Below the pieces are notes generated by a model. That model searched no databases, was not told where the DNA came from, and was given only the letters and a program-made list of their open reading frames with translations. The position numbers were made by a program, and so were the translations under genes. Of a DNA stretch of 64,000 nucleotides, positions 1-11,195 are shown piece by piece. Origin of the DNA: Woeseia sp034521225 (GTDB lineage Bacteria; Pseudomonadota; Gammaproteobacteria; Steroidobacterales; Woeseiaceae); assembly GCA_034521225.1 (NCBI GenBank), contig JAXHMR010000008.1:9855-73854 (forward strand), in the 5' to 3' direction. Positions within the stretch are counted from its first letter, which is position 1, and the number at the start of each line of letters is the position of its first letter.

Positions 1-1048
1 CGTCGTCGCCATGTAGGCGCGGCCCAGTTTTTCGGCATCGATATCGGCGGCCAGTGTTGCGAGCTTCGCCGAGTGCCGTTTCGGTTCCCGGGTAGTCAGC
101 GAGCCGGCGCACACTGTGGCCGAACTGCTTCAGCTCGCCCGCTGAATGCACCTGTGAGTGGCTCGTTATGATCCGCTCTACCAGCGTTGTGCCGGTTCTC
201 GGTTGGCCGACGACAAAAATCGGCGATGGGTCGTCGAAGCCCGCATGCCCCTGCCGGAACCACTCGGCCGTGAACACGCTGGAGAAAGCGTCGTACATCT
301 CGATTTCCGAGTCCTCGTCGAAATCGACGGTACCGCGACGCGCCTCAGCACCGCGGGCAAAGGCTTCGAACGCCTCGTCCCAGCGCTCGAGGTCTTCGAG
401 TTCCTTGCCGAGGCCGTAACAACGGAACGCCTGCGCGCGCGGGTTCCGGTCTTCCCGCTCAAGCAGCCGCTGCAGTTCCTCGACGTGTTCGCTGTTTGTG
501 GCCTTGCGGAGATTCGACAGCACCCAATGCGCGTTCGGGTTTTCCGGGCTCAGTTGCAGCACCTTGCGCAACACGGCTTCTGCATCCGCGAGTTTGCCGA
601 GAAACATATGGCTGTTTGCCTGGTTGACCAGGAATGCAACATTGTCAGGGGCCTCGAGCACGGCGCGGCCGATCCATACGGCCGCCTCGTCCTGATCGCC
701 GAGCAGCCCATGAATCGAACCGATCAGGTCGAGTACCAGCGGGTTGCCGTCGTGGTGTTCGACCGCCTTCGTGAGTGCGGCATCGGCGCGCAGCGGCTGA
801 CCGGCGACCAGAAACAGGCGCGCCAGGTTGGCCCACGCCGCGCCATGATCTTCTTGCAGTCTGGTGACCGAGCCGAACGCACTGACGGCCGTCGCATGGT
901 CCTTGAGTTCCAACGCCACCAGGCCGACGAGGAAATGTGCCTCGACGAGATCGGGCTTGGCGCCCAGCAGCCGCCGGCAACAGGCTGATGCCTCGTCAAG
1001 ATGGCCCGCCGCGAGCCTGGCGAAACCCTCTCTGAGGGTATCGCGCAT
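1..1048 (-). CDS. TPR-containing sulfotransferase (3' end outside window, frameshifted)
   Basis: Read leftwards from an ATG at 1048, the first 200 or so codons form tetratricopeptide-like helical repeats (for example LGKLADAEAVLRKVLQLSPE). A sulfotransferase domain follows, opening with PIFVVGQPRTGTTLVERII, the PAPS 5'-phosphosulfate-binding loop with its RxGTT core. This is the domain order of the TPR-sulfotransferase family, which transfers sulfate from PAPS to an acceptor that cannot be told from sequence. The frame breaks near position 70 and resumes as AKLATLAADIDAEKLGRAYM, so one indel is present. The C-terminal half lies outside the window. It is divergent from the oxidoreductase at 1208, so 1049-1207 should hold both promoters. 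Family call firm, substrate unknown. Confidence 0.85.
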   Translation of the reverse strand, partial: MRDTLREGFARLAAGHLDEASACCRRLLGAKPDLVEAHFLVGLVALELKDHATAVSAFGSVTRLQEDHGAAWANLARLFLVAGQPLRADAALTKAVEHHDGNPLVLDLIGSIHGLLGDQDEAAVWIGRAVLEAPDNVAFLVNQANSHMFLGKLADAEAVLRKVLQLSPENPNAHWVLSNLRKATNSEHVEELQRLLEREDRNPRAQAFRCYGLGKELEDLERWDEAFEAFARGAEARRGTVDFDEDSEIEMYDAFSSVFTAEWFRQGHAGFDDPSPIFVVGQPRTGTTLVERIITSHSQVHSAGELKQFGHSVRRLADYPGTETALGEARNTGRRYRCRKTGPRLHGDD

Positions 1049-1207
1049 CCACGGTGCCGACCTCACTGATGAATGTCCGGGAATCATTGCCGGCATAGAT
1101 TACCAGAGCGGCGTGCTGCCGCGCCTGTAGGCGCGGAAGTCGAGCCTGCCCGGTTTGATTAATTTGTTCCGCGCTCCCGGATCGCGACACGCAAAGGCAA
1201 GCTGTAC

Positions 1208-2755
1208 GTGCAAAGCTACCACTCCATTATCATCGGCGCCGGTCACAACGGGCTCGTATGCGCCGCCTACCTGGCAAAGAGCGGGCAACGGGTACTCGTA
1301 CTCGAGGCCGCTGACGGGCCGGGCGGGCTTGCGGCACAGCGCGCGCTTGGTACCGGTTTTCGTGTGCCGATTGCCCATACAGCCAGCCACTTTCCCGGCA
1401 AGATCAGCCGTGACCTCGAACTCGCGCGACACGGCTGCGAACCCGCCATGACGCTACTGGCTACGATCGGCCTTGATCGCCATCAGGACCACGTGACAGT
1501 GCGGGGGAATACGGTCAGCGGCGTCGGGGCGGCAGACGAAGCGGCCTGCGACAAACTGTCGAAGCTCCTCGGCCGGTTCGCCGAAGCACTGGCACCCTTC
1601 TGGCTCAGGCAAATACCGGGTCTCGGCAAGGCAAGCTTCAGTGACTCCGTTACGTTTGCCCACCTGGGCCTCAATCTGCGCCGCATGGGAAAGCAGCGGT
1701 TTTACGAATTCCTGAGAATTGCGTCACTGCCAGCCCGGGATCTCATGGACGAATACTTCGACAACGAGATTCTTAAGGCGACCCTCGCCTGGGACGGCCT
1801 TATCGGCGGCAAAATGGCGCCACGGTCACCAAACGGTGCGGTGCTCGCCATGCTCTATCGCCGGGCCGGCAATCCGCACGGGATGCACGGCATGCCCGAT
1901 GGCGGCATCAGCGCCCTGATCGATGCGCTGGCGGGCGCCGTTACGTCCTGGGGCGGGGAGATTCGTTACGGCGCCCCGGTCCGCAGGGTGCTGACCGACG
2001 ATGCCGGTACCACCGGTCTTGTGGCCAGCGGCGTGGAGCTCGAGAATGGCGACGTTATCACTGCCGAACACATCGTGTCCTCGGCGGACCCGAGAGACGA
2101 CTTTCGTCGATCTCGTCGGTGTGGAATCACTCGATATCGGCTTTGCGAACCGGATCGGCCGGCTGCGCAGCGACGGCTATGTTGGCAAACTGCACCTCGC
2201 GCTTGACGGTGCCCCGGAATTTCCGGGACTCGGGCAGGCTGACGGCCGACTGATCATGGCGCCGGACATGGATGCGATCGAATTTGCCTTCGATGATGCA
2301 AAACACGGCGGTATTCCGGCCAACCCGGTCATGGAGGTCGTCGTGCCGAGCTTCCATGATCCGTCGCTGGCGCCGGCCGGCAAGCATGTGCTCTCCGCGC
2401 ATGTCATGTATGTCCCGTATCGCCTCAAAGGCGGGTGGACCGAAGAGGCACGCGCGACGATACGTGAGCGGGCCATTGCAACCATCGCGCAGTATGCGCC
2501 CGGAATACGCGAGCAAATCATCCACGATGAGTTTCTGACGCCGGCCGATCTCGAGCAACATTATCGCGTGACCGGTGGACACTGGCACCACGCCGAGTTT
2601 GCAATCGACCAGATGCTGATGATGCGGCCGACGTACGAGGCCGCGCAGTACCGCACACCGATACCGGGGTTGTTCTCTGCGGCGCTGGTTGTCACCCCGG
2701 CGGCGACATCACCGGCGCGGCGGGACACAATGCCGCACGGGAGCTGCTGCGATGA
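1208..2755 (+). CDS. PYROXD2/phytoene desaturase-like FAD oxidoreductase, type I copy 1 (two frameshifts)
   Basis: A GTG-started flavoprotein. Residues 4-30 carry the Rossmann dinucleotide motif GAGHNGLVCAAYL followed by LVLEAADGPGG, typical of the NAD(P)/FAD oxidoreductases related to CrtI and PYROXD2. The frame breaks near 2098 and resumes with ETTFVDLVGVESLDIGFANR, then breaks again near 2690 and resumes with CHPGGDITGAAGHNAARE to the TGA at 2753-2755. The C-terminal HPGG signature is the usual family end. The region with GGHWHHAEFAIDQM resembles the gene at 8416 and not the next gene, so the cluster holds two subtypes. The stop overlaps the ATG at 2752 (ATGA), implying translational coupling. 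It probably oxidises a C-N or C-C bond with FAD; the substrate is unknown. Confidence 0.85.
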
Positions 2756-4372
2756 ACGGTTACGATGCAATCGTCATTGGCGCCGGCCACAACGGGCTGA
2801 CGAACGCCGCTTATCTCGCGAAGGCCGGTCTCAGGACCGTGGTGCTCGAAAAGAACGACTATATTGGTGGCGCCGCGGTCTCGCGCGAGCTGCACGAGGG
2901 CTGGACCTACTCCAACTGTTCCTACGTGTGCAGCATGATGCGGCAGGCGATACACAGGGACCTGGACCTTGCGCGGCACGGGCTGATCCTGGTGCCGTAT
3001 CTCGGTACTGTCAATTTCGGCGACGGTGACGAACTGACTGATCGCCTACCACGATGAAACGGCTGCGTACCGGGAGCTGCAACGGCACTCACGGCACGAT
3101 GCGGACGCGATGCATCGCTTCCAGGCGGACCTGACCCGCTACTCGCAGCTGATACGCAAGACGCTGATGCGCACGCCGCCGGATCCGGCGTCATTTAGCC
3201 CTCGCGATATCGGCGAGTTTCTGTGGCTGGCACGGAAATTCCAGGCACTCGGTGAGAAGGAGATCTACGAGTACATTCGATTCTTTACAATCAGCGCGGC
3301 CGATTTTCTCGAGGACTATTTCGAGAACGACCTGATCAAGGCGGCGATGGCCAGCCCCGGCATCATCGGCACCGCTCTCGGTGTGTACTCGCCCGGCTCT
3401 GCCTACATCCTCCTGCACCACGTAATGGGCGACGTCGACGGTAATATCGGCGCCTGGGGCCTGGCGCGCGGCGGCATGGGTGCGATCTCGATGTCCATTG
3501 CGAATGCGCTTGAGGCCCACGGCGGCGAAATCCGTACCAACGCAGGCGTCGCGCAGGTGCGGGTTCGCGGTGGCAAGGCGACGGGCGTGGTTCTCGATAA
3601 CGGCGATGAGATCAGCGCGCGCATCGTCGTGTCCAACCTGGACGCAAAGCGGACCTTCACCCGCATCATGGACCGGAAGGACCTGCCGGAAGGCATTTAT
3701 GAGAAGGCCCTCAATTTCAAGATTCGCGGCTCATCGGGCAAGGTCAACATTGCACTGTCCGGGTTGCCGAAGTTTACCGGTCTTCCTGACAATCGCTACG
3801 TCAATCGCGGCGGCCAGGTCTTTACCGGTTCCCTCGAGACGATGGAGCGTGCGTACGATTGCTGGAAGCGCGGGCGCTGGTCCGATGATCCGTTTATTGA
3901 ATCCGTCATTCCGTCCGCCTGGGACCCGACCGTCGCACCGCCCGGCCGGCACTGGATGTCCAATTTCATACAGTATTGTCCGCCGACGCTGGCCGATGGC
4001 CCCTGGACCCCTGCCAAACGTGATGCCTTCGGTGCCACGGTCATCGACAAGATCGAGCGCTACAGTCCGGGTTTCCGGGACCTGATCGTCCATATGGAGG
4101 TTCGCACTCCGCACGAAATCGAAAATGAAATCGGTCTTACCGAGGGCAACATCTTCCAGGGTGAGCTCACAATCGATCAACTCTTCTTCAACCGGCCGTT
4201 CCCCGGCTACGGGCAATACCGCATGCCGGTCAGGAACCTTTATATGTGCGGCTCCTCGACCCATCCTGGCGGCGGTGTCTCGTCCGCCTGCGGCGCGAAT
4301 GCGGCGCGGGAGATTCTGCGCGACCTCAAACGTCCCAATACGGTACCTGAAGATGATTTCTACGGCGAGTAG
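2752..4372 (+). CDS. PYROXD2/phytoene desaturase-like FAD oxidoreductase, type II copy 1 (one frameshift)
   Basis: The ATG overlaps the previous stop. The N-terminus reads IVIGAGHNGLTNAAYLAKAG and VVLEKNDYIGGAAVSRELH, an FAD-binding Rossmann fold. The frame breaks near 3040; the continuation LIAYHDETAAYRELQRHSRH leads into an open frame of more than 400 codons ending at TAG 4370-4372. Late motifs are EGNIFQGELTIDQLFFNRPF and CGSSTHPGGGVSSACGANAA, the family C-terminus. It is clearly paralogous to the gene at 6808, sharing EKNDYIGG and YSNCSYVCS blocks. The GcvT-like gene begins four bases downstream, so the three genes form one transcription unit. Flavoprotein assignment is solid; the reaction is not known. 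Confidence 0.88.
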
Positions 4373-4375
4373 GCA

Positions 4376-5572
4376 ATGACCGCAAACAGCCCCTACGCAG
4401 GCGAGTACCCGAAGCTGTCGCCTTTCCATCAGCGACAGGAAGTCCTGAACGTCCGGGATGCGTGGCGCGTCTGGAATGGCTACAAATTTGCCGATCATTA
4501 TTACGATGCCGAGTACGAACAGCTCTGCGTCCGCAATCAGTGCGCCACCTACGACATATGCCCGATGCAGAAATACGAAATCAGCGGTAGCGATGCCGAG
4601 GCAATGCTAAACCGCATGGTGACGCGGGACGTCACGCGACTTCGGCACCATCGCGTTGCCTACACGGTGTGGTGTACCGACGAGGGACGCATTATCGATG
4701 ACGGCACGATTTTCAGGCTGGCGGATGACCGCTTCATGCTCACGTGTGGCAGCCCGTGCACCGCTTGGCTAAGGAAAAGCGCTTTCGGCTTCGCCGACGT
4801 ATCGGTCACGATGTCAGCGACTCGTTGGCGGCACTTTCGCTTCAGGGTCCGACGTCCCGGCCGTACTGAAATGCATGGGGCTGGAGGGCATAGAGAACGC
4901 AAAGGCCTTCGACATCAGGCTGTTTCCATTTCGCGATGACCAGCTCATGGTGTCGCGTACCGGCTTTACCGGCGATCTCGGTTACGAGCTCTGGATTCGG
5001 CCGGAGCTCGCCCTGGCGCTCTGGGACGAGATCTACGCGGCGGGAGAGGATTTCGGCATCCAGCCCTACGGCGAAGCGGCCACCAATATGGCGCGCCTCG
5101 AAGCAGGCTTCATCATGCCGGCCATGGACTTCAATGAAGCCCTGAAGACCGTCCACTTTGAACACGACCAGACTCCCTTCGAGTTACAGCTTGGATGGCT
5201 GGTGGATTTCAACAAACCGCACTTCAGCGGCCGGCGCGCGTTGCTGGAAGAAAAGCGGCGTGGACCGCAGTGGACGCTGGCAAGACTCGACATCGAGGGT
5301 AACTGGCCCGCGGAAGGGGCCATCATGTATAACAATAAGAAATGCAGCCGGGACATCGGTTACGTAACGTCGGCGATGTGGTCGCCTGCTGTGAAAGCGA
5401 ATATCGCACTGGCCATGATCCGGTACGGAGTTTCTCGATGGTGAGGTGTGGGCGACCGATCCATCGCGCCAGGGAGCTTCGGCAGTACCGGCGCATGGCC
5501 AGGTGCAAGCTGATGAGCAAGCCATTTTGGGCACCGGCGCGCGCCCGTGCCACGCCGCCGCCCGATTTCTGA
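4376..5572 (+). CDS. GcvT/DmdA-like folate-dependent aminomethyltransferase family protein, copy 1 (three frameshifts)
   Basis: The reconstructed product is about 398 residues. It shares CPMQKYEISG, DEGRIIDDGTIF, SRTGFTGDLGYELW and RLEAGFIMPAMDFN with the GcvT fold, in which tetrahydrofolate accepts a one-carbon unit from an amine, sulfonium or ether donor. The frame breaks near 4815, 5420 and 5455; the true end is FWAPARARATPPPDF with a stop at 5570-5572. It is a stand-alone, not fused to an oxidase. Immediate linkage to two flavoproteins recalls dimethylglycine or sarcosine dehydrogenases, in which an FAD domain and a GcvT domain are on one chain; here they would be separate subunits. That role is inference. 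The best sequence match in the window is the intact gene at 9972. Confidence 0.85.
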
Positions 5573-5778
5573 ACCCTTAGATTGCCGGTTCGCATGGTCC
5601 GCCCTGAACCTGGTCTTCATACGGGCCAATGATCCCGTTCACGGCTGATACGCCGGCGCGCAGCAGATTCAGTGACTTAAACTGCAACTGGAGCTACGAA
5701 GCTGTCAATCGCCGGCACCCGCACAAGACGCACCGGTTGCTTCAGGTATACTGATTGCACGTCGGTCGGGGGACTTCG

Positions 5779-6559
5779 GTGCGCGCTGCGGAATTTGTTG
5801 AAAGCTACTTCGAAGCCTGGAACCACCGCGACCCGCTTGCGGTGGCAGACCACCTTGCGTCCAACGGCATCTACAGCGACGTAACCCGAGCAGTCCCATC
5901 ACGCGCATGACGAACTGGTTGCCTACCTTCGAGAGTTCTTCGCCGAGAACCGCCACCAGTATCGGCTGGTCGGCGACCTGCTCGCGAGCGAACACACGAT
6001 CGCGTTCCAGTATGAAATCCTGCCTGGTACCGGGGAGCTCCGCTCACGCGCCGGGGGAACATCTTCGCGGCGCCGAGTTTATTACCTTGCATGAGGATGC
6101 CGCGCTGAGCATCGTCGACTATTACGGCGTTGCGGAAAGAAAAGTACCTTCGGATCTCGCGCGCATAACGTCACAGGCGATCCGCACACGCAAGTACGCG
6201 AAATCCGGGCTGAACCATGAGCAGATGGCCAAATACCGGGATCGCCTCGACCGCATAATGCAGTCGCAACAGCTGTTCCTGCATCCCGACATGACCCTTC
6301 CGCGGCTGGCCGCTGCAGTCGGTTGCTCCGTCAACCACCTTTCACAGGTCATAAACGCCGGTATCGGCACCAGTTTTTTCGAGTATATGAATCGCTATCG
6401 CGTCGCCTACGCCATAGAGTTACTGTCAAGTCCGGAAGGGCAAATACCCGATCTGAGATCGCCTTTACGGTCGGGTTCAATTCCAATTCCGCTTTCTACG
6501 CGGCGTTCAAGAAATGTGTTGGACAGACGCCGGCTCAATACCGTAAGCAAAAGCCGTAA
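5779..6559 (+). CDS. AraC-family regulator with SnoaL/NTF2-like N-terminal domain (frameshifted)
   Basis: A GTG start at 5779 follows a purine-rich GGGGGA. The first residues (AAEFVESYFEAWNHRD, then LREFFAENRHQYRLVG) read as a SnoaL/NTF2-like cone fold, a small-molecule pocket. The C-terminal half has an AraC-type helix-turn-helix: LPRLAAAVGCSVNHLSQVIN and, after another indel, GFNSNSAFYAAFKKCVGQTP. Indels near 5895, 6040 and 6450 split the frame; the stop is at 6557-6559. SnoaL-AraC fusions are an uncommon architecture and suggest the ligand is sensed in the N-terminal pocket. Its place between the two oxidoreductase/GcvT modules makes it the obvious candidate regulator of both. A TATACT -10-like hexamer lies at 5747-5752. 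Confidence 0.78.
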
Positions 6560-6807
6560 CGCCGCCAGACTGCGAAAAGACACCTCGAGCATCAGGTACC
6601 CCGCCAACACTCCGCGATGGCGCGCTGCGCTTCCTCGATCGCCGATTCGGTCATGGCGTTGGCCGTGTGCCGCTCGAACGATGCCGGACGATTTATCCCC
6701 GTCATGCAGTACCCCAGGCTACCGTGCCTATACGCTCGACAGAAGTCGCCCCGGGTCTGCGGTAACATTAAGCGCTTCTGGCAGCGGAAGCGGAAATTAT
6801 CCCGACG

Positions 6808-8423
6808 ATGCAGGACTACGACGCCGTCATTATCGGCGCAGGCCACAACGGTCTCACGAATGCCGCGTTTCTTGCACGGGCGGGACTGCGGGTGCTGGTG
6901 GTCGAGAAAAACGACTATATCGGCGGTGCAACCGTCAGCCGTGAGCTGCACCCTGGCTGGAAATACTCAAACTGCTCCTACGTCTGCAGCCTGTTCCGCC
7001 CCGAGATCTACAACGCGCTCGATCTCGGCCGCCATGGCCTGCAGGTGATCCCGCTTGTCAGCAGCATGACCTTCAAGCAGGACGGCGATTTCTTCGGCAG
7101 TTACCAGAATCCGCACATTCGCCGCCGGGAATTGATGCGCCACAGCCCGCGGGATGCCGATGCTGCAGTCCGGTTCGATACTGACGTCATGCGCTGGTGC
7201 CGGCTGATCCGCAGCATGCTGCTGCGCACACCGCCCGATCCGGGCTCGTTTCGCCCACGCGACGCCCTTGAATTCGCGTACCTGCTGAAGAAGTTTCACG
7301 AGCTCAGTGAGAAGCAGCTGTGCGAGTTCATTCGCTTTTTCACCATGCCGATTGCCGAGTATCTGGAGAACTACTTCGGCAACGAGACGATCCTCGCGCA
7401 TTATTCCGGCGGCAGCATCATCGGCACCGGTCTCGGTGTCTATTCGCCGGGAACGGCTTACGTGCTGCTGCATCATGCGATGGGCGAGGTCGACGGCAAC
7501 ATAGGCGCGTGGGGCTTCGCGCGCGGCGGCATGGGTTCCGTTTCCCGGGCACTCGCATCGAGCTTCCGTGCTGCGGGCGGAGAGGTTCGCACCGGAGCCG
7601 AGGTGATGCGTATCCGTGTTTCGGGCAACCGCGCAACGGGTGTTGAACTGGCGAGCGGTGAGATAATCCGTGCCGGGATCGTCGTTTCCAATCTCGACGC
7701 CCGGCGTACCTTCACGCGAATAATGGACGAGCAAGACGTGCCGCCGCACCTGTTGCGGGCCGCCACACAATTCAAGATTCGCTGGCTGGTCCGGCAAACT
7801 GAATATCGCCCTGGACGGCATGCCGTCGTTCCCGGCGCTGCCCGACGGTTCGCCACTGACGCTGGGTCATATGCATTTCACGGACACCCTGACGCGCCTC
7901 GAACGAGCCTATGACGACTGGAAGGAGGACCGCTGGGTCGCCGACCCGTACTGTGACACCCTGATTCCATCGCAGGATGATCCGACCCTGGCACCGCCGG
8001 GCAAGCACATGATGACGGTTTTCGTGCAGTACTGCCCGGTCGAGCCAGAGGGCGGCTGGACCGATGACAAACGCGACCGGTTCGGCCAGACAGTGATCAA
8101 CCAGATTGGTGAATACAGCCCGGATTTCAGGGACCTGGTACGGCACGTCGAGATTCGCACGCCGCGGGAGCTCGAGGAACGAAGTCGGCCTCACCGAGGG
8201 CAATATATTCCAGGGTGAGCTGACATTCGATCAGCTCCTGTTTAACCGGCCGTTCCCGGGCTACGCGCAGTACCGTGGCCCGGTCAGGGGCATGTACCTG
8301 TGTGGATCGTCCACGCACCCGGGTGGCGGCGTTATGGGTGCGCCTGGTGCCAATGCCGCGCGCGAAATCCTTCGCGATCTACACAAACCCGACACCACGC
8401 CGGCGGAATTCAGCGATGACTGA
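6808..8423 (+). CDS. PYROXD2/phytoene desaturase-like FAD oxidoreductase, type II copy 2 (two frameshifts)
   Basis: An ATG start begins MQDYDAVIIGAGHNGLTNAA, with VVEKNDYIGGATVSRELH following, the FAD-binding Rossmann fold. The frame is open to about 7785, resumes as MPSFPALPDGSPLTLGHMHF, breaks again near 8177 and ends with CGSSTHPGGGVMGAPGANAA and a TGA at 8421-8423. It is nearly co-linear with the gene at 2752 over its whole length, so the two are in-cluster paralogues. The stop overlaps the next start by eight bases. In this second module the type II gene precedes the type I gene, the reverse of the first module. Reaction unknown; oxidation of a methylated or unsaturated substrate is inferred from the GcvT partner. 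Confidence 0.88.
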
Positions 8424-9975
8424 CCGCACCGTTGCCATCGTGATTGGCGCCGGACACAACGGCCTTGGTGTGCGCGACGTCACTGGCCCGCGCTGGCATG
8501 CAGGTGCTTTGCGTCGAAGCCGGTGACGTCGCCGGGGGCATGGCGGCGCAGCACGAACTCGCCGGCGGGTATCGCATCCCGGCACTGGCGCACGTCGCCT
8601 ACCCGGTGTCGGCGGCCCTCCGCCGCGAACTCGGTCTGGACAAGTATGGCTACGCTCCGGGCCCTTCCGCCGACACTATCATGCTCGATGAACAGGGCCG
8701 CCACCTGGTACTGGGCAGCAGTGGCGTAAGCGGCCCGGGCCTCGCGGCATCGGACGAAACTGCCTACCCGGCCTTTCGGCAACAGTATCTCCGTTACGCG
8801 CGCATTCTCGGCAAGCTGTTCGACAACAAGCCGCCCGCTCTCAGGAGCATGCCGTTCACGGAAAAAGCTGCGCTCGCCGGGCTCGGCCTGAAACTCCGCT
8901 TCGGGCTGGGCCGGACTGCAATGTACGAGTTCCTGCGCGTGGCAGGGATGAACATATTCGACGTACTCAATGATGTCTTCACGGACGATCGGCTGAAGGC
9001 CGGCATTGCACTTGATGCGGTCATGGGCAGCGCGATGGGTCCACGTACGCCGGGCACTGTACTGACGTGGTTACAGCGCCTCAATGGTGCCCTGAACGGC
9101 CCGCTGTCGGTGCAGTCGGGGACGCAGGAGACACTGTTGCCCGCCCTGGTGCAAGCGGCTGAAGGCGCCGGTGTCGAACTCCGCCTGAACGCGCGGGTCG
9201 AGCGGATCCTGATCGAGAATGGCTGTGCGGCCGGGGTCGTTCTGCAGGACGGACAGACCATTGCGGCCGGTCTCGTTGTCTCCGGCGTGGATCCGCGTGA
9301 GACGTTTTCCCGGCTTGTCGGGGCGCGGCACCTGGATGCGATGTTCGCGCACCGTGTGACGCAGATTCGCGGCAAGGGTGTGGTGGCGAAGCTGCACCTG
9401 GCGCTGTCCGGCCAACCTGGTTTTTCCGGTTTGTCCGACTCGCAGCTTGGCAATCGCCTGGTCGTGGCGCCGTCCATGCGCTACATGGAGCGTGCCTTCA
9501 ACCCCTCGAAGTACGGCGAGTGTCCGGAACAACCAGTGCTGGAAATCACGGTGCCGAGCACGCACAACCCGTCGCTGGCTCCTGGCAACCATCACGTCAT
9601 GTCGGTCAACGTCGCCTGGATTCCCTGTGACCTCGAAGGAGGATGGGCAGGGCAACGGGAGGCATTGGCGAAGCGCGTGATTTCATTGCTTGGGCGATAT
9701 GCGCCGAACCTCGAGTCCATGATCGTCGATCACGAATTGCTGACGCCGCAGGATATCGAGCAACGGTACGGGGCTGTGCACGGGCACTGGCACCATGGGG
9801 AACTGTCGATGCACCAGTCTTTCATGCTGCGGCCACTGCACGGTGCGTGTCGTTACGACACGCCCGTTGCCGGACTGTTCTCTGCAGCGCCGGCTGCCAT
9901 CCTGGCGGCGGACTCACCGGTCTACCCGGCCGCAACGCAGCCAGGCGCATCATCGAACGCCGGACAGCGCCATGA
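8416..9975 (+). CDS. PYROXD2/phytoene desaturase-like FAD oxidoreductase, type I copy 2 (two frameshifts)
   Basis: The ATG at 8416 starts MTDRTVAIVIGAGHNGL; an indel near 8465 moves the frame to VCATSLARAGMQVLCVEAGD, which stays open for nearly 500 codons. A second indel near 9890 separates GLFSAA from the true end GCHPGGGLTGLPGRNAARRI, with a TGA at 9973-9975. HWHHGELSMHQSFMLRP is shared in pattern with the gene at 1208, defining the type I subgroup. The stop overlaps the GcvT start (ATGA), so flavoprotein and folate protein are probably made together in fixed ratio. Product about 518 residues, normal for the family. Confidence 0.87.
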
Positions 9976-11171
9976 AGATCGACCCGGACCATTTTCGCCA
10001 CGCCCTGTCGCGAACGCCGTTCCATGACCGGCTTGCAGCGCTGTCGCTCGCCGAGGACTGGATGGCATGGAACACTTATAAGGTAGCGCGCGTCATCGAC
10101 AGCGTGCCGTCCGAATATTTTGCCGCGCGCAGCGCGTGCGCCGTGATGGACCTGACGCCGATGGAGAAATACCGCGTGCGCGGGACCGGCGCGCGCCAGT
10201 TCCTGGACAGGCTGGTGACCAGGGATCTGTCGAAGCTCTGTGCCGGCCGCGTGACCTACGTCGTCTGGTGCAATGATGACGGCAAGATCCTCGACGACGG
10301 CACCCTGTTCCAGCTGGGCGAGGACGACTACCGCCTGTGTTCGCAGCATCACCAGCTCGACTGGCTGCTGATCTCGGCCGCGGACTTCGATGTGCAAATA
10401 GACGTCGAGACGCACGACGTAGCCGCGTTGGCTGTACAGGGACCGACCTCGTGCAAGGTCCTCGCTGCTGCCGGCGTCGAAGACCTGCCACGTCTGAAGC
10501 CATTCGACGTCGCTGCGTTGCGCTGCGGCGACATGCCGCTGACAGTCTCCCGCACCGGTTACACCGGCGATCTCGGCTATGAACTCTGGATGGATCCGCA
10601 ACATGCGATGGCCGTCTGGGATGCGATATTTGCTGTCCGTGGCAGTTATGATGTCCGCCCCATGGGTCTTTCGGCGTTAGAGATGCTGCGCATCGAGGCC
10701 GGCTTCATCATGCCCGGCTTTGACTTCAATACGGCCGAAGCGACGATCCGGGACGGTTACGATCGCTCGCCCTACGAAGCAGGGCTGGGCTGGGTCGTTG
10801 CACTCGACAAGGGGCATTTCACCGGGCAGAGTGCATTGCGGGCGGAACATGCACAACCACCAAAACGGCAGCTGACGAAAATCGTCATCGAAGGCAACAA
10901 ACCTGCCGGGCAAGCCTTTGTTTATACCGGCAAGAACGGCAAGCTTTGCGGAGAAGTCAAATGCACGACCTGGTCGCCGATCCTCAAGGCCAACCTGGCA
11001 TTGGCGGACATTGAGTTCCGGAACGGGCATCTGCCACCTGCTCTCTGGGCGCGCATCGATTACCAGCGTGAGCTGAAATGGCACACGACGTGGGCGAGGT
11101 GCCAGGCCCGGTCGAAGCCTTTCTACCAGCCCGAACACCGCAGCGCGACACCGCCGGAGCATGGCCTGTGA
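9972..11171 (+). CDS. GcvT/DmdA-like folate-dependent aminomethyltransferase family protein, copy 2
   Basis: An intact 399-residue protein and the best template for its broken paralogue at 4376. Motifs in order: AVMDLTPMEKYRVRG, DDGKILDDGTLFQL, SRTGYTGDLGYELW, EAGFIMPGFDFN, and a C-terminal barrel through LKANLALADIEF. The length and order match the GcvT superfamily, which includes the glycine cleavage T-protein, DMSP demethylase DmdA and THF-dependent O-demethylases. The acceptor is expected to be tetrahydrofolate; the methyl or aminomethyl donor cannot be read from sequence. No gcvH or gcvP is nearby, which argues against glycine cleavage. It is translationally coupled to the upstream flavoprotein and followed 24 bases later by a transporter. 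Confidence 0.88.
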   Translation: MKIDPDHFRHALSRTPFHDRLAALSLAEDWMAWNTYKVARVIDSVPSEYFAARSACAVMDLTPMEKYRVRGTGARQFLDRLVTRDLSKLCAGRVTYVVWCNDDGKILDDGTLFQLGEDDYRLCSQHHQLDWLLISAADFDVQIDVETHDVAALAVQGPTSCKVLAAAGVEDLPRLKPFDVAALRCGDMPLTVSRTGYTGDLGYELWMDPQHAMAVWDAIFAVRGSYDVRPMGLSALEMLRIEAGFIMPGFDFNTAEATIRDGYDRSPYEAGLGWVVALDKGHFTGQSALRAEHAQPPKRQLTKIVIEGNKPAGQAFVYTGKNGKLCGEVKCTTWSPILKANLALADIEFRNGHLPPALWARIDYQRELKWHTTWARCQARSKPFYQPEHRSATPPEHGL

Positions 11172-11195
11172 CGAGACCGGGCCGTTGTCGATGAC

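Noticed and set aside
158..988. A 276-codon rightward open frame over the sulfotransferase
   Set aside because: The opposite strand gives recognisable TPR repeats and a PAPS-binding loop; this frame has no family content and reflects GC-rich codon bias.
3731..4498. A 255-codon leftward open frame
   Set aside because: It lies antisense to a conserved flavoprotein and GcvT gene and shows no recognisable domain.
4376..5572. Assignment as glycine cleavage T-protein (gcvT)
   Set aside because: No gcvH or gcvP nearby and strong linkage to flavoproteins; DmdA-like or demethylase-like roles fit at least as well.
6592..6951. A leftward open frame whose last 37 codons (from MTGINRPASF) lie between the AraC and flavoprotein genes
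   Set aside because: The piece is amphipathic and could be a small peptide, but I found no start signal or family; the rest is antisense to the flavoprotein gene.
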